Shown here: positions 1 through 13,000 of the stretch, piece after piece | Position numbering within the stretch: the first letter of the stretch is position 1 | Layout: every line of letters starts with the position of its first letter | From: Cymbidium sinense | Taxonomy: Eukaryota; Streptophyta; Magnoliopsida; Asparagales; Orchidaceae | Length of the DNA: 64,000 nt | NCBI GenBank assembly: GCA_021442155.1 | Contig: CM038214.1 | Coordinates: 22,841,808 to 22,905,807 of the forward strand | Reading direction: 5' to 3' | Made by a program: the position numbers and the translations under genes | The notes under the pieces: model-generated | What the model was told of the DNA's origin: nothing | The model's input: only the letters and a program-made list of their open reading frames with translations | Databases searched by the model: none

Positions 1-1355
1 TAATGACTTGATTTCCCTCATACATAGGAACCCCTATAGATCTTTATCATCCTTGCGACTCACTACTATGGATCTCCATCATTCATACAAATGAAAGAAA
101 ACACAAAAATGGCGAGACACCTTTGACTATTTAGAAAATAAGATTACTATTGAATCAAATGGGATTCTTTTGAGAAATTCTTCTTTCTTGTCTTCCATGA
201 GAGACTTGCTATTAGGTATGGAATGACCCCAAATTCTATGAAAATCGCTTTTGTCGACATGTTAGGCTCAATTTTCAAGAGATCTAAGAGAATGATAGGC
301 ATTTTCACCACATGATTTGAGAACTTCATATCATCCTCCACAACACTCTTTTGATTGCTCAAATTTTTTTTTAACCTCCCTAGTTTTGACATGGGTTCAA
401 AACCCTCCAAAAAAGAAAAGAAAAGTATGAGTGAATTCATCTATTATAGGTACCACCCGCATATCTTTCTCATCTAAAGGATCCAGAATATGAATTGAGT
501 CTGGCTCTAAGCACTAGTAATTAATGAAAATCAGTGATTGGGACTAGGAAGAACATTCACTATAATTTCATCATTCCCTTCTACCGCTCATCATACATGA
601 TGGATGTCGACCCCAACTTTCACATAATGGATGTCGACTCCCAAAAAAATGTCATGTTCAAAGAATTCACCCTTTTTTTTTCATCTCCATTTTCACTTGA
701 CAGAAAAAATTTTAGAACAAATCTAACTCAGAAGGCAGGCTAGACTAATTGACTGAGGCCAACCAACTATTCTACTTCCATCTAGCAATGCCGAGTGAGT
801 GAAGCACCCTAAATATAGTCAAGGCAAAGCTCCATTGTATACGTGAGGATCCTATTCTATCAAGCCTTCCAACTTATCCTAATAACAACTAGTCAGATTA
901 GGAGGACTAAGCTAAGACTTAACCTTGCCATTTTGAGTTACCCTATGATTTCGAAGGGGCTCAAACCACTGATCCTGAAGTGTTCTCGCTCCATAGTGTA
1001 TCTTATTATCGCCTTTTTGATGAACCAGACTTACTTGCAAATGTACTTTTCTACCATCTTGTTTGGTATTTTGGAAAGCTTAGACAAAGGAGGATAATGA
1101 CTCTGAAAGTTGAAAAAAAAAGTATAGGCTTCGCTCAATTTGACTAAGACTAGTTAGTGAGAGTTGCTCCATTAGTTGGATTTACTGTAGGTCAATGCCA
1201 AACAAAGTTATGGGAAGAAAATGGTTCTACCAGACAAAACACAAAGAGATGCACACAATAAAAAGAGGTGCTAATGACTGTTTTGACACAAAGAGTCTGC
1301 CTGTCTTATCAAAGTCTCTCTCTGCTTATGGTCTTTCAGTGACTTATGATAAAGG
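1..1355. other. Unassigned AT-rich sequence
   Basis: I see no recognisable gene, tRNA or transposon domain on either strand. The longest open frames are under 100 codons and show no family motif. Given the retroelement wreck that begins just to the right, this is probably further decayed repeat DNA, but nothing in it proves that. Confidence 0.4.
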
Positions 1356-1624
1356 ACTACTCATCTGAGTGGCAATCCACACCCCCTCACACTCCCCCTT
1401 CTCTAACAATGATTCATCATTGCAAAGGGTGGAGAGACATTCTTGATCCAAACTTTATAATGAAATAGTCAATGTTATGCTCGATCATAAAGAGAGAGGT
1501 GGTAAAACCCAATAACCAGTAAGGTACCAAAGAGGGTGAGATGGCAACATTAATCTCACTTACTAAAGTCATGTACTATTATGCATACACAAAGATGGCA
1601 CGTGATATGGATCATCCACTTTAC
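1356..1624. repeat. Direct repeat, copy 1 of about 260 bp (LTR-like)
   Basis: This block recurs in the same orientation at 6,802-7,072, with long identical stretches such as AACAATGATTCATCATT and CTCACTTACTAAAGTCA, and a shared end at TCCACTTTAC. Read on the minus strand both copies contain a purine run followed by GTGTGAGGGGGTG, which resembles a polypurine tract next to an LTR start. The pair brackets minus-strand Ty3/gypsy pol remnants, so it may be a relic of the two LTRs. I could not find clean TG...CA ends, so the LTR reading is tentative, while the repeat itself is directly visible. Confidence 0.75.
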
Positions 1625-2159
1625 TGGGACTATCTTCAGTCTATTAATGTTACTCCACCCATTGCTTAATCTTCATGTATACATAGTAGTGCTCGTCAAA
1701 GTGAGCGAGATTACCATCTCGTCTTAAGAAAGAGACATGTCCCTTATTCTTTTCACTAGGTTACAAGTGCCTTAAAGACATGGATTCGCTTGATGAGAGT
1801 AACTAGTACTCCCAAGGCATGATGACACAATGGTGATACCTTCTAGTTAGGTCACAAGAATTTTATGGTTTGACCCATTTCCATTGCATGTAATTGAACC
1901 TAGAGGCCTAGGTTTTCTATACGATGTAGTGTGTTACCATATCTACCTATATAGGTTCCTAACTAACTCCATAAACCTTCACATGATAGAATCAACTATC
2001 AAAAGGCCTTCTAGATCTTAGGGATGTCAACACTGGAGGATGTAACATATATCAATTGATATCTTCGAAAGCATCTTGACAACTTAGTGAAATCGGACAT
2101 TTTTTTTAAAAGAAAAAAAAATGGTTTACATATATACCGAGATATTAGAAATGAATCTA
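1625..2159. other. Spacer between direct repeat and RT remnant
   Basis: No motif is recognisable. By position, if the flanking repeats are LTRs, this would be the decayed RNase H/integrase side of the minus-strand element, now much shortened. Confidence 0.3.
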
Positions 2160-2830
2160 CTAAAAAAAAATCCAAGTTTTCCTTATAGAGATCTTAATTG
2201 AGTTAGACTTTGGGAGGTTCCATTTCAACTTGGATTTTGTGGGATCTACACAATTCCTTTCAAGGATAATGAATTCCAAAATTGACCGATCAAACTCAAT
2301 GCACACTTCAATGGATTCTTTTAAATCCATATTTTGAATTCGAAAGACGAGATCGTACATGATCATTGATAACTTGACTTATCACAACGATATCATCAAT
2401 ATAGAATTCTACTTTATAATTCAGTAACTTGTCAAAGATTTTAGTCATTGCATGTTGGTATGTTGAGCTAGTATTTTTCAATCCAAAAGACATGATTTTC
2501 TTAAAATAGATGCTTATTAGGGTTTAAAAGCTGTGTGATGTTCATCTTCAGGGGCCATCTTGATCTGATTATATCCAGATAAGCCATCCATGAAAGAGAA
2601 TATTGACTTAGTTGCTGCTACATCAATTTGTTAAGGGGAATTCTTCCTTAAGACAAGCTTTTTCAAATCTCGAATCAACACCCCACTCAAATTTGCCCAT
2701 TTTCTTTCGACGGATGAAGACTAGCTATCTAGGGAGGATATTACTCTTTCCAAGTAACTTGACTTCAATGAATTTATCGACAAGGTGGAGTGCCTTGCCC
2801 TAATTTGGAAGGCACATTGATAAATTCATC
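2160..2830 (-). pseudogene. Ty3/gypsy reverse transcriptase remnant
   Basis: Read on the minus strand, broken frames carry the RT domain of a plant Ty3/gypsy polyprotein. In order come a decayed VCIDYRDLNKA-like segment near 2,700, SGYNQIKMAPEDEHHTAF near 2,575-2,530, MSFGLKNTSSTYQHAMTKIF from 2,493, and the catalytic box as FYIDDIVV near 2,405. After it, 2,366-2,160 matches the region following the active site (LVFRI then SILEFIILER). The function was reverse transcription of the element RNA. It is a pseudogene: frames change several times and stops intervene. Upstream on the same strand lie the retropepsin and pre-protease remnants of the same element, in the expected order. Confidence 0.85.
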
Positions 2831-3359
2831 AATAATCGTTCACACTGAATGTCATTTCATCATACGTACAAGATAGAATAGCATAGAAGTTTCTTTACAT
2901 CCCCGATAGGGTGCATGTAGATCATTTTCAAAGGAGATATAACATATATGTTGATATATGAAAGATCTCGATGAAAATGCATCTAACAAGAGTAAGATTC
3001 AAAACTTTTTCGATAACCGATGTACCAAAGCATGGTGCTTGAAATATGGGCAATGAAAGATATGAAGCATTTCATCATTTGAATCTCCCTTAGATTTTAA
3101 GGTCTCTATTGAGAATACATGCTTATTTTTCACTTGTTTGACTTTCCCATCTAAATCGTCAGAAGAGCTATCGTATAATACAATTTATCCATAATGTCTT
3201 CTGACTTGTGGGATGGCAGTGCTTGGCCTTGTCTTTGGGAAACCTTTTTTTCCCTTATTTTGAAGACAAGAAAATGGAAGGTGGAGGGACCTTCTTATAA
3301 TAAAAATAGGTAGGAAGAGCCATCGAATGGACTCGTTTGGTTGGGATGAAAGTACACAG
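2831..3359 (-). other. Decayed linker of the minus-strand Ty3/gypsy element
   Basis: This lies between the recognisable RT and retropepsin remnants on the minus strand, so it corresponds to the protease-RT linker. I see no conserved motif in it and no independent gene. Confidence 0.4.
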
Positions 3360-3800
3360 CATTATCATATACACTAATGTCTCAAATATTCTCCTCCACG
3401 AGTATATTTGAGACATTGGAGCAAAGTATATGGCACCATCTCATACTCATGAAGCCATGGTCATCCTAATAAAGCTCTAAAAGAGGTATTTGCATCAATC
3501 AAATGGACTTCGATTTTCAATTCACCTAATTTCAATGGAAGGGTAAGATAACCAAAATTTTTCTATCCTTTTTCATTAAAGCCATGATGCATCAATCTGT
3601 ATGAACATAATTTCTTTGTATCCAGTGATAAAATTTCTAAAGTACGAATTATTATGACGTTCATTGAAGATACAAGGTATACTAGGATTCTATTAAGAGT
3701 ATTACCATAGTCACATACAAAGATATATTATAATCTATAGTTTTTCATAAAAGATCGTCATCTATAAAGGAGATGGTAAAGAGATCCTCGATGGGAAGAC
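3360..3800 (-). pseudogene. Ty3/gypsy retropepsin (aspartic protease) remnant
   Basis: The minus-strand translation reads GYLTLPLKLGELKIEVHLID, then the family hallmark ALLGxPWLHEYEMVP with an in-frame stop inside LLGRPW, then LLQCLKYTRGG. This is the C-terminal half of a plant Ty3/gypsy retropepsin, the protease that would mature the Gag-Pol polyprotein. The N-terminal part with the catalytic Asp (about 3,700-3,800) is decayed beyond recognition. It sits upstream, in transcription order, of the RT remnant. Two more copies of the same domain occur at 35,520-35,938 (plus) and 37,200-37,830 (minus). Confidence 0.85.
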
Positions 3801-4267
3801 ACTATTTTCGTTAGAATAGGCTAGCCAAGCTAGTAGCAAGGACATGAGAAAGCTTGTGTGCCTGAGAGAAAGCAAGTTATGATTTTTTTAGTCTAATTTC
3901 TTCATTTAAAATATGACACTCATCTCTTTGTTATGCACCTCTCCTTTGAGTCTAGAGATTCGATAATTCTAAACTATAATAATTGTAGTAGAGAAATGCA
4001 TTTTATATAAAAGATCATGGGTGGATAAAAGTTTCAGATGGAAATGTGATTTCACTAAGTAAAATCATGTTTATGACTTTTTCCATGGGTGGATGAAAAG
4101 TTTCAAATGGTTCCAAATTCTAGATTTAGAATCTCACTTGTTTCTCTACTTGCCATGCTTAGTTATATACACTCATCAAGCTATTTCAAATGAACCTTGC
4201 CAATTAGCTTTGGAGATCGGGTTCTCACTCCCAGTACAAGTGGTAATTCTTCCTAGAAATCCCCTTC

Positions 4268-4800
4268 TCATTGTCTTGTCTTGCTCCCCAATGTTGTCCC
4301 TTTCGATCTCTTTCTCATTGCTTCCCTCAAAGCGGTTAAGATGCCTATTGAGTTTCTCAAGGAGAGGAGGTATATACTTAGCTTAGATGGCAACTTTCTT
4401 AGATGAGAAAGGACATTATAATCAACATTAGGCTGATCTTCAACAAGCATATCTAGGGGTGGAGCATCCTATGGAGGGGCTTCTTGATCCTTTGTACCAA
4501 TGACTTGTTTCCCTCTATCTTGAAGTGCTACTCTAGGAGATAGAACCTTGCCACTATGGAGGTTGACTTCGGTGATCTCTTGTTGCAGGGTAATGGAAGG
4601 TTCTACCTAGGCATTAGGCTCACCTACAGCTTCTCCTATGGGACTCTCAGAATCAGATGATTCCAAGTCTATCTCAAAAGGTGAACCCATAGTATTCAAA
4701 GTAGAAAAGTCTAATTCTGAATCAAAAAGATGAAGATTGGAATTTTTATAGTTATTTTGACTTGAAGAGTTATCATTAAGAATATAAGTAGACAATCGAC
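4268..4800 (-). pseudogene. Ty3/gypsy pre-protease (gag-pol linker) remnant
   Basis: The minus-strand frame 4,450-4,268 contains DYNVLSHLRKLPSKLSIY, which matches the YNVLAHLRRIPALLSVYDAL-type block that precedes the protease in this group of plant Ty3/gypsy polyproteins. A similar block (NYNVLAQLRKLPNRLSIYDA) is in the plus-strand element near 35,280. The acidic Ser/Asp-rich frame at 4,795-4,607 would be further toward gag. It belongs with the protease and RT remnants at 3.4-2.2 kb. Function of this linker is not known to me. Confidence 0.6.
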
Positions 4801-4999
4801 CTTTCTCTTTATGCTTCCAATTTGTCTATTTTCTTATTATATTTTCTTTTTTTCCAATTCTTTCTTTCCTATTTCTTCTTTATATTTTTCATACTACATT
4901 TACACTCCCATTCTATTACTTTGACTCTTACCATGTCCAATTTGGTATTCTTTGAACGAAGCTGATACATTTCTTTTATAAGTTAAACCATCAATTATT

Positions 5000-5641
5000 T
5001 GAATTGAGAATCTAGATCCCCAATAGGAATTATTATGCTTCATGCTCCAAATTATTGATGGTTCAATAAAGATAATATGGAATATCTATTTATTGGATTG
5101 GGCAAAATAGTGCAGACTCGATCGAAGGAGATAATGGGGAAATACCATAGACCAATCTGTCTTACAAGTCACACTATAAGCAAGGAGGTTAATTGCTTCA
5201 AATATACAACATGAATTTTGTTAATACATTGGAGTTGGGCCCTCATGTCTATCCAAATGAATCAATCTTTCCATGGGGTCCATCTTTGCCTACTAGGTAA
5301 GAGGATAGCAAGTTATAAATTCTATCTCTATCTTGGTAGACATGTATTTTATTAATATTCAATTCATAGATAAAAAATGAAGTAGTTAATGGTGGGCATT
5401 ATCCTTTTATTATATGTGTTCCTAAGAAAAGGGCATGGGAACACATCGACTTTGGAATGAAAATGGGAAAGAAAAGTAGCTCAGTTCCATCAAAATGATA
5501 GTAAGATTCTTGGCGCAAGAAGAATGGGTGATTCATGTCATCTTAACATGGTTCTACTTCCACTCTATTTTTTTAGAAATATCAAAAAGATTTCAATTAC
5601 ACATTAAAAAATGAAGACTCAGAATTGCATTTAGTGGAAAA
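5000..5641 (-). pseudogene. Plastid DNA: trnT-psbD intergenic spacer
   Basis: The stretch carries phrases I recognise from the plastid psbD upstream region, such as GTAAGAGGATAGCAAGTT near 5,300 and TCTTGGCGCAAGAAGAATGG near 5,510. Its orientation, reading from trnT leftward on the minus strand toward psbD, agrees with plastome order. It is a nuclear plastid insertion with small deletions and many transitions. No psbD coding sequence is visible at the left edge; the boundary near 5,000 is approximate. Confidence 0.6.
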
Positions 5642-5713
5642 AGCCCTTTATCAGATTTGAACTAATGACTTATGCCTTACCATGGGGTTACTCTACCACT
5701 GAGTTAAAAGAGC
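5642..5713 (-). pseudogene. trnT-GGU: Plastid tRNA-Thr(GGU), decayed copy
   Basis: The 72-base minus-strand sequence aligns without gaps to plastid tRNA-Thr(GGU). The D-arm (AACTCAGTGGTAGAGTA), anticodon loop ATGGTAA with anticodon GGT, and T-loop TTCAAAT are all in place. The acceptor stem still pairs with one G-T wobble. The T-stem has transitions but remains paired. The anticodon stem now has two mismatched pairs (C-A and C-C), so it is most likely nonfunctional. It lies inside a plastid-derived segment, with trnT-psbD spacer to the left and presumably trnE-trnT spacer to the right. Confidence 0.9.
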
Positions 5714-5929
5714 ATTTTGCTTTTTCAATTCATGAATTACACGTCTTCATCTTTCATTGTGATTCTATTGTATGTGCATATACAAATAATGGAACAATCA
5801 ATTTGATTTATATAGAAGTGGGTTAGATTCACATTTTGGTAAAAAAATGAAAATAAAAAATGCATTAAATTGTTTCAAAGTCAAACCTACTTGCTTTGTT
5901 GACTTTTCATATAGAAAAAAGATTCACTT

Positions 5930-5932
<3 letters not shown>
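5714..5932. other. Probable plastid trnE-trnT spacer, then unassigned
   Basis: By plastome order the sequence right of trnT should be the trnE-trnT spacer. Its AT-rich character fits, but I cannot identify a diagnostic motif. The plastid-derived segment probably ends before the TA microsatellite at 5,933. Confidence 0.4.

Positions 5933-5982
<50 letters not shown>
5933..5982. repeat. (TA)n microsatellite
   Basis: An uninterrupted run of about 25 TA units. It creates a spurious Tyr-Ile open frame on the plus strand. Confidence 0.98.
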
Positions 5983-5986
<4 letters not shown>

Positions 5987-6393
5987 GACATATATTCAAG
6001 ATCTTTTCTTGAATCATGTGATGGGGATTCGTAACCTAAACTGAATTCTTTTAAAAAGATGTTTCAATCCTTGTTTACTTAGTGTGAGATAGATAGGCAT
6101 AACTCATCGTAACGCAACGGAGCAATGAGTTCAAATTTAAGAAAAGAAATGAGAGTTTGACTCTTTTCTATTGGATTAATAACTCCTAAGTGATCTTATA
6201 CTTTGTTTTATTTTTTTGTTATATTTCATTATTGTACAAAATTATAATTCTACTTTATTTTCTTATTATTACACTTAATATTACCGATTATACTTAATAA
6301 TACATATTCTTTCATATATGAAATATACTTTCATATTACTAAATTAGTAACTCATATTAAATGTGAATATTAGTTATATCAAAATATGTAATA

Positions 6394-6396
<3 letters not shown>
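5983..6396. other. AT-rich sequence without recognised features
   Basis: The sequence lies between two TA microsatellites. Nothing gene-like is visible. Confidence 0.4.

Positions 6397-6464
<68 letters not shown>
6397..6464. repeat. (AT)n microsatellite
   Basis: An uninterrupted run of about 34 AT units, longer than the one at 5.93 kb. The near-perfect repetition implies recent slippage compared with the decayed surroundings. Confidence 0.98.
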
Positions 6465-6467
<3 letters not shown>

Positions 6468-6801
6468 AGGTAGTAGAATATTTATGAGTATGGGTAGCTC
6501 ATTCATGAACAAACCATCACTCATACTATCATCATAGTATGATGACAATCGTAGCATGCCCCCTCAGTGGTTTAGGACATCACCCTTTCAAAAGGCAATG
6601 GGAACTGACTTCTCCCGGTGGTAGTGGACTACAAAGGAAGTAGGTCATGGATTATCAATAAACCTAGAATTCATTCTTCTTTGTGCGAAGCTAATGGGGA
6701 CAAATTGTAAATTCATTGGTGAGATGTCTACACTGGTTCAAATCTAGGTCAGACCAAGAATTCGTCACTCCATGAATAAGATCTAAAATATTATCTAAAT
6801 G
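6465..6801. other. Unassigned sequence
   Basis: No motif recognised. If the flanking repeat is a 5' LTR of the minus-strand element, a primer-binding site would be expected near the right edge, but I do not see one. Confidence 0.35.
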
Positions 6802-7072
6802 ACTAGTCATTCGAGTGGAAATCCGCACCCCCTCACACTCCCCTTTCTGTAACAATGATTCATCATTACAAAGGTTGGTGAGACATTCCCGTCATGGACT
6901 TTGCAATGAAATAGTCAATGTTATGCTTGGTCATAAAGAGAAAGGTGGTGAAACCCAATAACTGGAGCAAGGTATCAAACAGGGTGAGATGTCAACATCA
7001 ATCTCACTTACTAAAGTCAAGTACTATTATGCATACACAAAGATGTCACGTGATATGGATCATCCACTTTAC
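6802..7072. repeat. Direct repeat, copy 2 of about 260 bp (LTR-like)
   Basis: Second copy of the block at 1,356-1,624, same orientation, differing by scattered substitutions and a few small indels. Both copies end at TCCACTTTAC. The divergence shows an old duplication. Confidence 0.75.
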
Positions 7073-10000
7073 ACATGAAATGAAGTCTAAATGGAATATA
7101 TACCAACATGACTTATAATTACAAATAGGATAAGACATGAAATAGTATATTGGTTAGATTACTAGACTCCTCTATCTAGACAAAAGGAATATAGAAATAG
7201 ATGTAAAGCATTGTAGATCTAAAAAAGTTAAGGTAGATAGGACATCATCATAGGGAATACTTATTAGTAAGGGCTATTGACTAGCTGGATTAGGGAGCTC
7301 CTTAGTGAGATAGATTTGTTGCTCTGACTATCCCATTTTTTCTATTGATAGGTTAGATTTTTGGTTGAATGTTAGAAACCATCTAATGGAGTCTTCCAAT
7401 GCCAACTAGTGCTTTTCTAGATCTTTTAGGCTTTTTTTTAGCCATGTCTCCTCTCTTGAGTGTACTAGTAAAAGTCAAATCCATAAGAAAATTAGTTTGA
7501 AAGTAGTCTTCTTTGAAATAGGAAAAGAAATTTGGAAGGAAAACATCTACGATCGAGTCATTCAAATCAAGTCGAAAGTCAAGCTTTTCATCACCAGTAG
7601 TAAAGACAAATGGGGATTCAATCATTGTCTTTTCTTAATCTAAGTCAATTTATGTTGAATGAAAATTATTCTTTATCACCTAAGAAACTAAACTTACTTC
7701 ATCCTCATCTCTTAAACTCAAAACTAAGCCACTAGAGATTGCAAGGTAAGATGTCGACCGGGAACACATCCCTTCTCACTATGCTATCTAATGCTTATGG
7801 TTCTTTCTTTCATCTAGCAAAATGGTAATGACATTAGAGTATGATGGCCTTCCAAGGGCTATCATGCCATAAAAAAAGCAATGTGAAATTGCTAGTCTAG
7901 AGAAACATTCATAGTTCATCTCCCACCCACCGCCTCGATTTCACTATTGCTAGGAGAGCGTCTCTAACATTCTAGAATATCCATTAGAGAAAGGGAGCTT
8001 TGGGGAATAGACTGTAGAAAAACCATAACACTTGGGAGAGGCTTACTAGTTTAAAAGAACATTTACAACCTAAGATGCACATCTATTTGGCTTGGATGGA
8101 GCTTTTACTTTCAAATGGCATGCACGATTGAGATGTCTCATAGGTAGGTCAAGGCCAAGCATTTCTCCTTTGAATACGTTTTATCAGAAAATAGCTCAAA
8201 CTTAGATTAGGGGACCTAATTAGGAGCTTCTTTCTTTTATAGATATGAAGATGCCTTGAATGAACCTAAGCAAGCCGAAATCTCAAACTCTAAGTATGAA
8301 GTGGACATCTATGATTTCATTGGAAACATCTCTTTCTATTTAACTAGTTTTGTAGCAGAGTGAGTACCTTCAATAAGATAGATTGACTCTTTTTTATTCT
8401 AGTTGGGATAGCTGAGTGGAGTGAACCCCTTTTGCTGTAGCTTCTCATTTTTCAAAAGTCATAGACTGAGATGACCTCTCACCACTAAATTACCTGTATA
8501 GAATGGAAAAGAAGGCTTGAAATCTCATAGGCCCTTGCGCTTTAGTTTGTAGAAATCTTTCTCCCTCTTGCAACTTTGATTGAGTACATGACCCTAAAAT
8601 AGATCAAAGAATTCACTCTCTTCTTGCCTTTGACTCTTCAAGCAAGACCATGGTTGTTATCCTGATAATCAATTTTACTTTAGGGTTTCTTGAGATTCTT
8701 TAGCCTCTTTCATGTGCCAATTTGAAGTCGTTCACACCTAAATCAATCGGAAAGGTATAGTAAGTGCAAGACGACTTATTCTTCTTTATTGGGCTCTTTC
8801 GATTCCTATACAAGTAAGGGTCACTTATCTGTCAACTTTTTCACTAAATCAAGGTTATTTCTATCTTGGTGGCCTATCATATTGAGAATTATATTCTTTC
8901 TTCTTCACTCAGAGTTCTACCTTGATTATGATAAAAAGCATCTCTCAATTCAAGATACCATCTCTTACTTCACCATAGCCTTGGGTTTAGAATTAGTTAA
9001 CATGTCCTCTTTCTAATGCCTATACCTACTTTGCTTAGGCCTAAAAGTAGCCTTTGGCTGACTGCTCTTAAGAAAAAGATTCCTGGGTCAAGATTGCTAC
9101 TCAGAGATAGCCAAGTCTATAGTCCCTATTGAATAACATTAGATGACATATAAAAGAAAGTCATAATATTGTTACATTTCCTTAGGTTTCAACCCAAAAC
9201 TCTTTTTACTCTTCTAGTCTACCTACGTCATTCTTTGCTTTTGAAAGAGAACTTCACCACATTCAAAACTATTGTGGATTCAATCAAGAACTACAATTAC
9301 ACCTTATCAAGTAGTAGATTTGCTAACAACTCTAGAGTTTGACTATTACCTACTTGATTGACTGAATGGAATAACTCCTCCTATTTACAAAAGGCTCAAG
9401 GGCCCTAGCTACAGACAAGAAAGACACAATGTGCTTCATCTACAATCAGCATAAGAAAAATGAGATTCGGTACACATTGATCAATAAAACCTTCCTAAAA
9501 ATAAATCAATTTACGCACTGCCTGCTATAAGGTCTGGCACTGATAGTTGATCAGCTAAATCTATTTCAATCTCTTTTTTTATCACCCTTCTCATTCCCAA
9601 CTTAGGTGGGAATATTTCTTCTTCTACTAGAGCATTCCTTTTGATGAAGAAGGAGAATTTTTGGGTTGTTCGGTGTGATGTTGGATTGAGTGGAAATACT
9701 TAAGCTACTTTTGTGCTTAATGACGAGATGGACATCGATAGGAGACTTAAAATAGGCCATCTTTCTTTCAAATAGATCTTGCAAATATTATTCCACAAGG
9801 ATTTAGCACTTCATTTGATATTTGGTGTAAGAGAAGATTCTAAAATAAAGACACTTACTTTTAGAGGTTACTTTCTTTCTAGTATAGCATGTATTTTTTT
9901 TCATCCAAAGAACATCATAAGAATAAGAAAACTTTCATAAGACAAGGCAAGCACAAACTCTTATAATGCCCACTAAAAAAGAAAAATGTCGGATCAAGAT

Positions 10001-13000
10001 CTATGATAATGATGCATATAGGTGCTATATTTTCCATTTCTATTTTCTAAATAATGAGTCGATAACCCAAGAGAGCAATGATGAAAAGGTCAAAACCTCA
10101 AATCTACTCTTGGAAAATGGGTTTATGTTCTAGTAAAAGTCAAGTCTGATACTTTTGCTTCCTAAACCTTTTCATGCCTAAATTGCTTTGCTAGATTGAA
10201 ATAAAAGTTAAGGCCTTAGATTAAGGAAAGAGTTGCATTCGATATGGATATGGAGGAGTCTCTACACTCTACGAGTGCAGATCAATAAGAAATCCAAAGT
10301 TTTTTGGGATATGGTAACCAAACTGGCATCAACTTCTCAAGCTAATCACAGAAACCTGATGCGATGCTCAAACTTGATGTTTTCTTTCATTCCTAAACAA
10401 GCTACCCTCGATTTATGTATCACAGCTAGCTCATACCATGGAACCGCCTACAAAATTCCCTCAGTGTCAAGCTAGATTTAATATTCCATGGCTAACTAAA
10501 CTAGGACAATTTGAAATATGAGGCTTTGAGATTTACTTTTGGGGAGAAGATGGGATCTTCTCGACCATAAGATAAGGTGTTAGGATGAGGTTCACATAGC
10601 TAGCCCTGATGCTAACCTCTGGTATTTGTTCTCTCTAGAAATGCATGGCATGTCCTAAACTCTTTTTATTAGAAGTCTAGTCTTTTAGAAAGCACATCAC
10701 TGCTTCTTTCTCATAGGTCATAAGTCTATGAAAATAAAAAATCTATTGGAAAGTTGCATCCCCACTCTTTCTCTTTCCAAAGCATAGGCTGCCTTAATAG
10801 AATAGAATGACTGATCCTCATCCTCCTCTTCTAGGACATGCTCATTCAGATTTCATGCTATTTATTGTACTTATCATACATAATTTTGAGTAGAATGGAT
10901 TCCATCTTGGATCCCTCCCTATTTCTTTAAAAAGTGAAGGTGCTTGTCCGAATGAGTCAAGCTTCTCTTCTTGAAGAAAATTTCATCTCCTATCCCATGA
11001 CTAAGTAAAAGAAGTGATTGAACAACTTACTTGATGAGATCAGTGCCTCTTCTTGAAAAGAAAGAAAAGGTTCTATCTAGAAAGGGACGTCCATTAGGGC
11101 TAGGGACATCGGGTCTTCTCTTTTGAAAAGAAGGTATATTTATTCTCATTTAAAATAGCAATAATAGTAAACCAAAAATTGATTGCATTCACTTGAAAAG
11201 GCTCTCTTCCATAGCGGATGGGTATTGTTATTACATTCAACAAAAATAAAGAAAAGAAAGAGAGCATCGAATCTTGCATAAATGTACACATCTGATTTAT
11301 TCACATCTTGAAGCTTAGTGCCCTTTGTGAAATTATACACTCTTCCTGGAGGGTGAGAAGTATTATTTTGGTCTATTGAGGTACCTAAAATGGATCATGA
11401 TCATATAATCATGACTCAACAAAGGATTGATTGAACAAGCCAATCAGCATATATATTGTTAGAACTGTTGGCAAAGTGTCAGTAGTAGCTTAAAGGTCGA
11501 ATGAAAGCAAATGCATCTTTTGAGTAGGTAAAATTGATCGATTTGACGGTGACTAAGGACTTCATCACCAAGGTCTAAAGGGATTACAACAAACACTCAC
11601 ACCTTGCAACTACTCTATAACTTCACCCCAATTCTCCCCACTTCTAGCCATGTATTCATCATATCCCACTCTTTATAAGCTAGCCGAGGCCTAAGGTACC
11701 TGCATATAGCAAAGGATCATCATAACTAGAGGTCACGCACCTCATGATCAGAACTGACTTCCGAGCTTGGGTTGCTACAGTGTCAAAAGTGCACTAACAC
11801 TAGTTAGGTATGCCACACGCTCAGATGATTACTCACTTTTGAGATGTCTACATCCTTTGCCTCATAAACAGGGTGAATGTAGGTCTTAGGAGTAGACAAC
11901 CAAAACCAAGTTGAATCATAATTTTGGAATCATAGGGGAAATATATGAAAAGCATTCAAGCAGACCTGGTCAATAACTCGACATAGTTCTACTTACAATG
12001 CTCCCTAGGGGTGTAATCTAGTATATGTATGGTATGGTTTTTAGAGAGACTTTTGGTCCCTTACCATACTCATATTCTCTTTAGAAAGAGCAAAGATACC
12101 AACATAGCAATCCTATGACTGCACCTTTAAAGACTTTTCTAAGGAGGAAGAAATGTGATATACCTCAAAAACAGATGTCTCAATTTGCACTTTGTGGAGT
12201 GGACTCCTCCCGAGTGCCGCATGAGGCTATGACTTACATGTTTGATATATCTTGCCCAATAAAAGGGCTCCATAACATATAAAGATGCCTCTCAGAAAGA
12301 CACACAAGGTACCCCCAGTCAGGTTTTCAGTCACTAGAAAGGGAGAATCTTGGCATTAGAAAGATTCACATCTCCCCTCAATTGAAGTTATAACACTACT
12401 TAGATCCACTTAGTTATAGAAATCTCCTAAATGAGAGCTACAGAGGTTATGTGTTGCTCTTAAGAATAATCAATTGGGAAGACGTTAGTACTAGTGCTTT
12501 TGATAAAAGGGATGCAATTGGATCTTCACCTGCCTCTACTTTTGATAAAAGGTCGACCAATTTTGGATATAGAGAAAGTGACTCTGAAATTGGTGAAAGT
12601 TGCTACTGAACGGCCTAGCTTCCCTCTCGCTTCTTATGATGGGTGATCAACAGCCTATGCCTCTAAAGGTGTTATCTAGGCTTCTATGGGGAGAGTTATC
12701 TTCTAAAATGGAATTATCTAACCTACTTTTCTAGCTACCAACTTAGCCTTTTTTATGCTATTTGTATCTATGTTGCTTCTGCTGGTAATGCAGGATCTAC
12801 TAAAGGCTTTGTAATTCATGGTTCTGGTGGATCGCATCAGTAGGTTGTGTCTATGAAATGGTGGCTCACTTATTTTTTATTAGGAGGATCTCTTTTTAGA
12901 GTCCTAACATTGAATCTACTTCTACGGAATCCACTGCTAAGAATCAAATTGCCTTCTTTCTCATCCTGCATAGTCAACACCGAATATGAACATAATTAGG

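Noticed and set aside
5847..6044. Frames across the TA microsatellites (also 6,357-6,557)
   Set aside because: They consist largely of Tyr-Ile repeats produced by the TA runs.
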